Positions 50,498 through 60,701 of a stretch of DNA of 64,000 nucleotides are shown piece after piece. The notes beneath the pieces are model-generated. The model saw only the letters and a list, made by a program, of their open reading frames with translations, was not told where the DNA came from and ran no database searches. Position numbers and translations under genes: made by a program. The stretch spans positions 3,658,001 through 3,722,000 of the forward strand of contig JAZGUH010000103.1 of the NCBI GenBank assembly GCA_037893225.1, in the 5' to 3' direction. The stretch comes from Hippasteria phrygiana (taxonomy: Eukaryota; Echinodermata; Asteroidea; Valvatida; Goniasteridae). The stretch's first letter is position 1. Each line of letters starts with the position of its first letter.

Positions 50498-50959
50498 TTG
50501 GTCAATATACCATTCAATTATGAACAGGGAAAGGAGGGGCGTTCATCTGAAAATTTGGCAAACGTTAAGCAGCCACAATGCAGTAAACGGGAGAACGCAC
50601 ACAGAGTTCACGGGAAGAAATTTGTTGCGAGGTTTCAACTTTCTCGAAGAGTTCTAACGCTGCGGCGATGGTCTCAAATTGTTGCGCTAGATCTAAGCTA
50701 CCCATACGTGTGTAAATTACTGGATTTAGTCAATATCCCATTCAATTATGAACAGGGAAAGGAGGGGCGTTCATCTGAAAATGTGGCAAACGTTAAGCAG
50801 TCACAATGCAGTAAACGGAAGAACGCACACAGAGTTCACAGAAGGAAATTTGTTGCGAGGTTTGAATTTTCTTGAAGAGTTCTAACGCTGTGAAGTTGGC
50901 GATGGTCTCAAATTGTTGCGCTATATCTAAGCTACCCATACGTGTAAAAATTACTGGAT
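50498..50959 (+). repeat. Hybrid dimer d'/a1 - b (462 bp)
   Basis: The first monomer starts like d' (caatatacc, gaggggcg) and ends like a1 (gggagaacg, ttcacggg, tttcaacttt, gctgcggcg). The b monomer carries ggatttagtc near 50722, the lineage marker of 39355, 43760 and 48406. It is a junction between a broken and an intact HOR unit. Confidence 0.83.
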
Positions 50960-51097
50960 TTGGTGAATATACCATTCAATTATGAACAGGGAAAGGAGAG
51001 GCGTTCATCTGAAAATTTGGCAAACGTTAAGCAGCCACAATGCAGTAAACGGGAGAACGCACACAGAGTTGACGGGAAGAAATTTGTTGCGAGGTTT

Positions 51098-51110
51098 CAA
51101 CTTTCTCGAA
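51098..51110 (+). promoter_or_regulatory. Reduced two-unit HSE-like motif, a-monomer version (example)
   Basis: caactttctcgaa has lost the first GAA block (g to c) but keeps TTCtcGAA. About 74 of the 79 monomers of 228 bp have this form, so three-unit and two-unit versions alternate along the a-b dimers. Confidence 0.3.
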
Positions 51111-51325
51111 GAGTTCTAACGCTGCGGCGATGGTCTCAAATTGTTGCGCTAGATCTAAGCTACCCATACGTGTGTAAATTACTGGATTTGGTCAATATCC
51201 CATTCAATTATGAACAGGGAAAGGAGGGGCGTTCATCTGAAAATGTGGCAAACGTTAAGCAGTCACAATGCAGTAAACGGAAGAACGCACACAGAGTTCA
51301 CAGAAGAAAATTTGTTGCGAGGTTT

Positions 51326-51338
51326 GAAATTTCTGGAA
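51326..51338 (+). promoter_or_regulatory. HSE-like motif, c'-monomer version (example)
   Basis: gaaatttctggaa keeps GAA-TTC-GAA. Relative to the d-type motif both spacers are changed (tt to at, tc to tg) while the core is unchanged. Confidence 0.33.
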
Positions 51339-51889
51339 GAGTTCTAACGCTGTGAAGCTTGCGATGGTCTCAAATTGTTGCGCTAGACCTAAGCTACCCA
51401 TACGTGTAAACATTACTGGATTTGGTCAATATACCATTCAATTATGAACAGGGAAAGGAGGGGCGTTCATCTGAAAATTTGGCAAACGTTAAGCAGCCAC
51501 AATGCAGTAAACGGAAGAACGCATACAGAGTTCATGGGAAAAAATTTGTTGCGAGGTTTGAATTTTCTCGAAGAGTTCTCACGCTATGAAGCTGGCGATG
51601 GTCTCAAATTGTTGCGCTAGATCTAAGCTACCCATACGTGTGTAAATTACTGGATTTGGTCAATATCCCATTCAATTATGAACAGGGAAAGGAGGGGCGT
51701 TCATCTGAAAATGTGGCAAACGTTAAGCAGTCACAATGCAGTAAACGGAAGAACGCACACAGAGTTCACAGAAGGAAATTTGTTGCGAGGTTTGAATTTT
51801 CTTGAAGAGTTCTAACGCTGTGAAGTTGGCGATGGTCTCAAATTGTTGCGCTATATCTAAGCTACCCATACGTGTAAAAATTACTGGAT

Positions 51890-52819
51890 TTGGTGAATAT
51901 ACCATTCAATTATGAACAGGGAAAGGAGAGGCGTTCATCTGAAAATTTGGCAAACGTTAAGCAGCCACAATGCAGTAAACGGGAGAACGCACACAGAGTT
52001 GACGGGAAGAAATTTGTTGCGAGGTTTCAACTTTCTCGAAGAGTTCTAACGCTGCGGCGATGGTCTCAAATTGTTGCGCTAGATCTAAGCTACCCATACG
52101 TGTGTAAATTACTGGATTTGGTCAATATCCCATTCAATTATGAACAGGGAAAGGAGGGGCGTTCATCTGAAAATGTGGCAAACGTTAAGCAGTCACAATG
52201 CAGTAAACGGAAGAACGCACACAGAGTTCACAGAAGAAAATTTGTTGCGAGGTTTGAAATTTCTGGAAGAGTTCTAACGCTGTGAAGCTTGCGATGGTCT
52301 CAAATTGTTGCGCTAGACCTAAGCTACCCATACGTGTAAACATTACTGGATTTGGTCAATATACCATTCAATTATGAACAGGGAAAGGAGGGGCGTTCAT
52401 CTGAAAATTTGGCAAACGTTAAGCAGCCACAATGCAGTAAACGGAAGAACGCATACAGAGTTCATGGGAAAAAATTTGTTGCGAGGTTTGAATTTTCTCG
52501 AAGAGTTCTCACGCTATGAAGCTGGCGATGGTCTCAAATTGTTGCGCTAGATCTAAGCTACCCATACGTGTGTAAATTACTGGATTTGGTCAATATCCCA
52601 TTCAATTATGAACAGGGAAAGGAGGGGCGTTCATCTGAAAATGTGGCAAACGTTAAGCAGTCACAATGCAGTAAACGGAAGAACGCACACAGAGTTCACA
52701 GAAGGAAATTTGTTGCGAGGTTTGAATTTTCTTGAAGAGTTCTAACGCTGTGAAGTTGGCGATGGTCTCAAATTGTTGCGCTATATCTAAGCTACCCATA
52801 CGTGTAAAAATTACTGGAT
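51890..52819 (+). repeat. Tetramer HOR aG-c'-d'-b (930 bp), copy 2
   Basis: aG at 52001, c' at 52318, then d' and b. I saw no difference from copy 1. The next monomer (52820) is a2, with c instead of g at 52931, so the 930-bp period ends there. Confidence 0.88.
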
Positions 52820-53281
52820 TTGGTGAATATACCATTCAATTATGAACAGGGAAAGGAGAGGCGTTCATCTGAAAATTTGGCAAACGTTAAGCAGCCACAA
52901 TGCAGTAAACGGGAGAACGCACACAGAGTTCACGGGAAGAAATTTGTTGCGAGGTTTCAACTTTCTCGAAGAGTTCTAACGCTGCGGCGATGGTCTCAAA
53001 TTGTTGCGCTAGATCTAAGCTACCCATACGTGTGTAAATTACTGGATTTGGTCAATATCCCATTCAATTATGAACAGGGAAAGGAGAGGCGTTCATCTGA
53101 AAATTTGGCAAACGTTAAGCAGCCACAATGCAGTAAACGGAAGAACGCATACAGAGTTCATGGGAAAAAATTTGTTGCGAGGTTTGAATTTTCTCGAAGA
53201 GTTCTCACGCTATGAAGCTGGCGATGGTCTCAAATTGTTGCGCTAGATCTAAGCTACCCATACGTGTGAAAATTACTGGAT
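52820..53281 (+). repeat. a2-d'' dimer (462 bp)
   Basis: a2 (gaatatacc, ttcacggg) is followed by d'' (ggagaggcg, acgcatacag). It is the partner of 49574-50035 at 3246 bp and represents monomers 7-8 of the 9-mer. Confidence 0.85.
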
Positions 53282-54211
53282 TTGGTAATTACCCCATTCA
53301 ATTATGAACAGGGAAAGGAGGGGCTTTCATCTGAAAATTTGGCAAACGTTAAGCAGCCACAATGCAGTAAACGGGAGAACGCACACAGAGTTGACGGGAA
53401 GAAATTTGTTGCGAGGTTTCAACTTTCTCGAAGAGTTCTAACGCTGCGGCGATGGTCTCAAATTGTTGCGCTAGATCTAAGCTACCCATACGTGTGTAAA
53501 TTACTGGATTTGGTCAATATCCCATTCAATTATGAACAGGGAAAGGAGGGGCGTTCATCTGAAAATGTGGCAAACGTTAAGCAGTCACAATGCAGTAAAC
53601 GGAAGAACGCACACAGAGTTCACAGAAGAAAATTTGTTGCGAGGTTTGAAATTTCTGGAAGAGTTCTAACGCTGTGAAGCTTGCGATGGTCTCAAATTGT
53701 TGCGCTAGACCTAAGCTACCCATACGTGTAAACATTACTGGATTTGGTCAATATACCATTCAATTATGAACAGGGAAAGGAGGGGCGTTCATCTGAAAAT
53801 TTGGCAAACGTTAAGCAGCCACAATGCAGTAAACGGAAGAACGCATACAGAGTTCATGGGAAAAAATTTGTTGCGAGGTTTGAATTTTCTCGAAGAGTTC
53901 TCACGCTATGAAGCTGGCGATGGTCTCAAATTGTTGCGCTAGATCTAAGCTACCCATACGTGTGTAAATTACTGGATTTGGTCAATATCCCATTCAATTA
54001 TGAACAGGGAAAGGAGGGGCGTTCATCTGAAAATGTGGCAAACGTTAAGCAGTCACAATGCAGTAAACGGAAGAACGCACACAGAGTTCACAGAAGGAAA
54101 TTTGTTGCGAGGTTTGAATTTTCTTGAAGAGTTCTAACGCTGTGAAGTTGGCGATGGTCTCAAATTGTTGCGCTATATCTAAGCTACCCATACGTGTAAA
54201 AATTACTGGAT
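53282..54211 (+). repeat. Hybrid tetramer e'/aG-c'-d'-b (930 bp)
   Basis: This is the second copy of the e'/aG fusion monomer (gggctttcat near 53322, gttgacggg with g at 53393), followed by c' (c at 53710), d' and b. Unlike the first copy, the fusion is here continued by the normal c'-d'-b order. Confidence 0.85.
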
Positions 54212-54907
54212 TTGGTGAATATACCATTCAATTATGAACAGGGAAAGGAGAGGCGTTCATCTGAAAATTTGGCAAACGTTAAGCAGCCACAATGCAGTAA
54301 ACGGGAGAACGCACACAGAGTTCACGGGAAGAAATTTGTTGCGAGGTTTCAACTTTCTCGAAGAGTTCTAACGCTGCGGCGATGGTCTCAAATTGTTGCG
54401 CTAGATCTAAGCTACCCATACGTGTGTAAATTACTGGATTTGGTCAATATCCCATTCAATTATGAACAGGGAAAGGAGAGGCGTTCATCTGAAAATTTGG
54501 CAAACGTTAAGCAGCCACAATGCAGTAAACGGAAGAACGCATACAGAGTTCATGGGAAAAAATTTGTTGCGAGGTTTGAATTTTCTCGAAGAGTTCTCAC
54601 GCTATGAAGCTGGCGATGGTCTCAAATTGTTGCGCTAGATCTAAGCTACCCATACGTGTGAAAATTACTGGATTTGGTAATTACCCCATTCAATTATGAA
54701 CAGGGAAAGGAGGGGCTTTCATCTGAAAATTTGGCAAACGTTAAGCAGCCACAATGCAGTAAACGGAAGAACGCACACAGAGTTCATGGGAAAAAATTTG
54801 TTGCGAGGTTTGAATTTTCTTGAAGAGTTCTAACGCTGTGAAGCTGGCGATGGTCTCAAATTGTTGCGCTATATCTAAGCTACCCATACGTGTAAAAATT
54901 ACTGGAT
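54212..54907 (+). repeat. a2-d''-e' trimer (696 bp)
   Basis: This is the final third of the 9-mer: a2, d'' (acgcatacag near 54538), and e' with gggctttcat near 54714. The same trimer closes the complete 9-mers at 40523, 44931 and 59083. Confidence 0.87.
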
Positions 54908-56767
54908 TTGGTGAATATCCCATTCAATTATGAACAGGGAAAGGAGAGGCGTTCATCTGAAAATTTGGCAAACGTTAAGCAGCCACAATGCAGTAAACGG
55001 GAGAACGCACACAGAGTTCACGGGAAGAAATTTGTTGCGAGGTTTCAACTTTCTCGAAGAGTTCTAACGCTGCGGCGATGGTCTCAAATTGTTGCGCTAG
55101 ATCTAAGCTACCCATACGTGTGTAAATTACTGGATTTGGTCAATATCCCATTCAATTATGAACAGGGAAAGGAGGGGCGTTCATCTGAAAATGTGGCAAA
55201 CGTTAAGCAGTCACAATGCAGTAAACGGAAGAACGCACACAGAGTTCACAGAAGGAAATTTGTTGCGAGGTTTGAATTTTCTTGAAGAGTTCTAACGCTG
55301 TGAAGTTGGCGATGGTCTCAAATTGTTGCGCTATATCTAAGCTACCCATACGTGTAAAAATTACTGGATTTGGTGAATATACCATTCAATTATGAACAGG
55401 GAAAGGAGAGGCGTTCATCTGAAAATTTGGCAAACGTTAAGCAGCCACAATGCAGTAAACGGGAGAACGCACACAGAGTTGACGGGAAGAAATTTGTTGC
55501 GAGGTTTCAACTTTCTCGAAGAGTTCTAACGCTGCGGCGATGGTCTCAAATTGTTGCGCTAGATCTAAGCTACCCATACGTGTGTAAATTACTGGATTTG
55601 GTCAATATCCCATTCAATTATGAACAGGGAAAGGAGGGGCGTTCATCTGAAAATGTGGCAAACGTTAAGCAGTCACAATGCAGTAAACGGAAGAACGCAC
55701 ACAGAGTTCACAGAAGAAAATTTGTTGCGAGGTTTGAAATTTCTGGAAGAGTTCTAACGCTGTGAAGCTTGCGATGGTCTCAAATTGTTGCGCTAGACCT
55801 AAGCTACCCATACGTGTAAACATTACTGGATTTGGTCAATATACCATTCAATTATGAACAGGGAAAGGAGGGGCGTTCATCTGAAAATTTGGCAAACGTT
55901 AAGCAGCCACAATGCAGTAAACGGAAGAACGCATACAGAGTTCATGGGAAAAAATTTGTTGCGAGGTTTGAATTTTCTCGAAGAGTTCTCACGCTATGAA
56001 GCTGGCGATGGTCTCAAATTGTTGCGCTAGATCTAAGCTACCCATACGTGTGTAAATTACTGGATTTGGTCAATATCCCATTCAATTATGAACAGGGAAA
56101 GGATGGGCGTTCATCTGAAAATGTGGCAAACGTTAAGCAGTCACAATGCAGTAAACGGAAGAACGCACACAGAGTTCACAGAAGGAAATTTGTTGCGAGG
56201 TTTGAATTTTCTTGAAGAGTTCTAACGCTGTGAAGTTGGCGATGGTCTCAAATTGTTGCGCTATATCTAAGCTACCCATACGTGTGTAAATTACTGGATT
56301 TGGTCAATATCCCATTCAATTATGAACAGGGAAAGGAGAGGCGTTCATCTGAAAATTTGGCAAACGTTAAGCAGCCACAATGCAGTAAACGGAAGAACGC
56401 ATACAGAGTTCATGGGAAAAAATTTGTTGCGAGGTTTGAATTTTCTCGAAGAGTTCTCACGCTATGAAGCTGGCGATGGTCTCAAATTGTTGCGCTAGAT
56501 CTAAGCTACCCATACGTGTGAAAATTACTGGATTTGGTAATTACCCCATTCAATTATGAACAGGGAAAGGAGGGGCTTTCATCTGAAAATTTGGCAAACG
56601 TTAAGCAGCCACAATGCAGTAAACGGAAGAACGCACACAGAGTTCATGGGAAAAAATTTGTTGGGAGGTTTGAATTTTCTTGAAGAGTTCTAACGCTGTG
56701 AAGCTGGCGATGGTCTCAAATTGTTGCGCTATATCTAAGCTACCCATACGTGTAAAAATTACTGGAT
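54908..56767 (+). repeat. 9-mer HOR copy lacking a2 (8 monomers, 1860 bp)
   Basis: The order is a1-b-aG-c'-d'-b-d''-e'. It is exactly 228 bp shorter than the 9-mer because a2 is missing. The join near 56265-56285 reads gctatatct (b) followed by gtgtgtaaatta (end of a2), so the crossover lies in the shared ctaagctacccatacgtg stretch. aG is at 55481 and c' at 55798. ggatgggcg near 56102 links it to the copy at 45627 (offset 9281). Confidence 0.87.
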
Positions 56768-57690
56768 TTGGTGAATATCCCATTCAATTATGAACAGGGA
56801 AAGGAGAGGCGTTCATCTGAAAATTTGGCAAACGTTAAGCAGCCACAATGCAGTAAACGGGAGAACGCACACAGAGTTCACGGGAAGAAATTTGTTGCGA
56901 GGTTTCAACTTTCTCGAAGAGTTCTAACGCTGCGGCGATGGTCTCAAATTGTTGCGCTAGATCTAAGCTACCCATACGTGTGTAAATTACTGGATTTGGT
57001 CAATATCCCATTCAATTATGAACAGGGAAAGGAGGGGCGTTCATCTGAAAATGTGGCAAACGTAAAGCAGTCACAATGCAGTAAACGGAAGAACGCACAC
57101 AGAGTTCACAGAAGGAAATTTGTTGCGAGGTTTGAATTTTCTTGAAGAGTTCTAACGCTGTGAAGTTGGCGATGATCTCAAATTGTTGCGCTATATCTAA
57201 GCTACCCATACGTGTAAAAATTACTGGATTTGGTGAATATACCATTCAATTATGAACAGGGAAAGGAGAGGCGTTCATCTGAAAATTTGGCAAACGTTAA
57301 GCAGCCACAATGCAGTAAACGGGAGAACGCACACAGAGTTCACGGGAAGAAATTTGTTGCGAGGTTTCAACTTTCTCGAAGAGTTCTAACGCTGCGGCGA
57401 TGGTCTCAAATTGTTGCGCTAGATCTAAGCTACCATACGTGTGTAAATTACTGGATTTGGTCAATATCCCATTCAATTATGAACAGGGAAAGGAGGGGCG
57501 TTCATCTGAAAATGTGGCAAACGTTAAGCAGTCACAATGCAGTAAACGGAAGAACGCACACAGAGTTCATGGGAAAAAATTTGTTGCGAGGTTTGAATTT
57601 TCTTGAAGAGTTCTAACGCTGTGAAGCTGGCGATGGTCTCAAATTGTTGCGCTATATCTAAGCTACCCATACGTGTAAAAATTACTGGAT
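56768..57690 (+). repeat. Tetramer a1-b-a2-hybrid (923 bp) with 1-bp deletion
   Basis: b carries acgtaaag (a at 57064) and gatgatctc near 57171. a2 lacks one c (gctaccatacg near 57430). The fourth monomer begins like b/c (aatgtggc) and ends like e' (catgggaaaaaattt, gctatatct). The first three monomers recur at 59779 (3011 bp later) with the same three changes. Confidence 0.85.
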
Positions 57691-59778
57691 TTGGTGAATA
57701 TCCCATTCAATTATGAACAGGGAAAGGAGAGGCGTTCATCTGAAAATTTGGCAAACGTTAAGCAGCCACAATGCAGTAAACGGGAGAACGCACACAGAGT
57801 TCACGGGAAGAAATTTGTTGCGAGGTTTCAACTTTCTCGAAGAGTTCTAACGCTGCGGCGATGGTCTCAAATTGTTGCGCTAGATCTAAGCTACCCATAC
57901 GTGTGTAAATTACTGGATTTGGTCAATATCCCATTCAATTATGAACAGGGAAAGGAGGGGCGTTCATCTGAAAATGTGGCAAACGTTAAGCAGTCACAAT
58001 GCAGTAAACGGAAGAACGCACACAGAGTTCACAGAAGGAAATTTGTTGCGAGGTTTGAATTTTCTTGAAGAGTTCTAACGCTGTGAAGTTGGCGATGGTC
58101 TCAAATTGTTGCGCTATATCTAAGCTACCCATACGTGTAAAAATTACTGGATTTGGTGAATATACCATTCAATTATGAACAGGGAAAGGAGAGGCGTTCA
58201 TCTGAAAATTTGGCAAACGTTAAGCAGCCACAATGCAGTAAACGGGAGAACGCACACAGAGTTGACGGGAAGAAATTTGTTGCGAGGTTTCAACTTTCTC
58301 GAAGAGTTCTAACGCTGCGGCGATGGTCTCAAATTGTTGCGCTAGATCTAAGCTACCCATACGTGTGTAAATTACTGGATTTGGTCAATATCCCATTCAA
58401 TTATGAACAGGGAAAGGAGGGGCGTTCATCTGAAAATGTGGCAAACGTTAAGCAGTCACAATGCAGTAAACGGAAGAACGCACACAGAGTTCACAGAAGA
58501 AAATTTGTTGCGAGGTTTGAAATTTCTGGAAGAGTTCTAACGCTGTGAAGCTTGCGATGGTCTCAAATTGTTGCGCTAGACCTAAGCTACCCATACGTGT
58601 AAACATTACTGGATTTGGTCAATATACCATTCAATTATGAACAGGGAAAGGAGGGGCGTTCATCTGAAAATTTGGCAAACGTTAAGCAGCCACAATGCAG
58701 TAAACGGAAGAACGCATACAGAGTTCATGGGAAAAAATTTGTTGCGAGGTTTGAATTTTCTCGAAGAGTTCTCACGCTATGAAGCTGGCGATGGTCTCAA
58801 ATTGTTGCGCTAGATCTAAGCTACCCATACGTGTGTAAATTACTGGATTTGGTCAATATCCCATTCAATTATGAACAGGGAAAGGATGGGCGTTCATCTG
58901 AAAATGTGGCAAACGTTAAGCAGTCACAATGCAGTAAACGGAAGAACGCACACAGAGTTCACAGAAGGAAATTTGTTGCGAGGTTTGAATTTTCTTGAAG
59001 AGTTCTAACGCTGTGAAGTTGGCGATGGTCTCAAATTGTTGCGCTATATCTAAGCTACCCATACGTGTAAAAATTACTGGATTTGGTGAATATACCATTC
59101 AATTATGAACAGGGAAAGGAGAGGCGTTCATCTGAAAATTTGGCAAACGTTAAGCAGCCACAATGCAGTAAACGGGAGAACGCACACAGAGTTCACGGGA
59201 AGAAATTTGTTGCGAGGTTTCAACTTTCTCGAAGAGTTCTAACGCTGCGGCGATGGTCTCAAATTGTTGCGCTAGATCTAAGCTACCCATACGTGTGTAA
59301 ATTACTGGATTTGGTCAATATCCCATTCAATTATGAACAGGGAAAGGAGAGGCGTTCATCTGAAAATTTGGCAAACGTTAAGCAGCCACAATGCAGTAAA
59401 CGGAAGAACGCATACAGAGTTCATGGGAAAAAATTTGTTGCGAGGTTTGAATTTTCTCGAAGAGTTCTCACGCTATGAAGCTGGCGATGGTCTCAAATTG
59501 TTGCGCTAGATCTAAGCTACCCATACGTGTGAAAATTACTGGATTTGGTAATTACCCCATTCAATTATGAACAGGGAAAGGAGGGGCTTTCATCTGAAAA
59601 TTTGGCAAACGTTAAGCAGCCACAATGCAGTAAACGGAAGAACGCACACAGAGTTCATGGGAAAAAATTTGTTGGGAGGTTTGAATTTTCTTGAAGAGTT
59701 CTAACGCTGTGAAGCTGGCGATGGTCTCAAATTGTTGCGCTATATCTAAGCTACCCATACGTGTAAAAATTACTGGAT
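57691..59778 (+). repeat. 9-mer HOR (2088 bp), last complete copy
   Basis: This is a complete a1-b-aG-c'-d'-b-a2-d''-e' unit. aG at 58264 is the last of the window, and c' is at 58581. It shares ggatgggcg (near 58885) with 46821 and 56102. The e' part contains ttgggagg near 59674, shared with 56663. Confidence 0.88.
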
Positions 59779-60701
59779 TTGGTGAATATCCCATTCAATT
59801 ATGAACAGGGAAAGGAGAGGCGTTCATCTGAAAATTTGGCAAACGTTAAGCAGCCACAATGCAGTAAACGGGAGAACGCACACAGAGTTCACGGGAAGAA
59901 ATTTGTTGCGAGGTTTCAACTTTCTCGAAGAGTTCTAACGCTGCGGCGATGGTCTCAAATTGTTGCGCTAGATCTAAGCTACCCATACGTGTGTAAATTA
60001 CTGGATTTGGTCAATATCCCATTCAATTATGAACAGGGAAAGGAGGGGCGTTCATCTGAAAATGTGGCAAACGTAAAGCAGTCACAATGCAGTAAACGGA
60101 AGAACGCACACAGAGTTCACAGAAGGAAATTTGTTGCGAGGTTTGAATTTTCTTGAAGAGTTCTAACGCTGTGAAGTTGGCGATGATCTCAAATTGTTGC
60201 GCTATATCTAAGCTACCCATACGTGTAAAAATTACTGGATTTGGTGAATATACCATTCAATTATGAACAGGGAAAGGAGAGGCGTTCATCTGAAAATTTG
60301 GCAAACGTTAAGCAGCCACAATGCAGTAAACGGGAGAACGCACACAGAGTTCACGGGAAGAAATTTGTTGCGAGGTTTCAACTTTCTCGAAGAGTTCTAA
60401 CGCTGCGGCGATGGTCTCAAATTGTTGCGCTAGATCTAAGCTACCATACGTGTGTAAATTACTGGATTTGGTCAATATCCCATTCAATTATGAACAGGGA
60501 AAGGAGGGGCGTTCATCTGAAAATGTGGCAAACGTTAAGCAGTCACAATGCAGTAAACGGAAGAACGCACACAGAGTTCACAGAAGAAAATTTGTTGCGA
60601 GGTTTGAAATTTCTGGAAGAGTTCTAACGCTGTGAAGCTTGCGATGGTCTCAAATTGTTGCGCTAGACCTAAGCTACCCATACGTGTGAAAATTACTGGA
60701 T
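59779..60701 (+). repeat. Tetramer a1-b-a2-c' (923 bp), right end of core
   Basis: It repeats acgtaaag (a at 60075), gatgatctc near 60182 and the gctaccatacg 1-bp deletion near 60441 from the block 3011 bp upstream, then ends in c' (gaaatttctgg, gctagacct with c at 60668). The next monomer changes to A-family type. Confidence 0.85.

Larger units (their letters stand above)
50960..51889 (+). repeat. Tetramer HOR aG-c'-d'-b (930 bp), copy 1
   Basis: aG at 51071, c' at 51388, d' with acgcatacag near 51520, then b. The tetramer is the middle part of the 9-mer, here repeated in tandem with the next block. Matching at the 930-bp offset runs from about 50734 to 52927. Confidence 0.88.
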
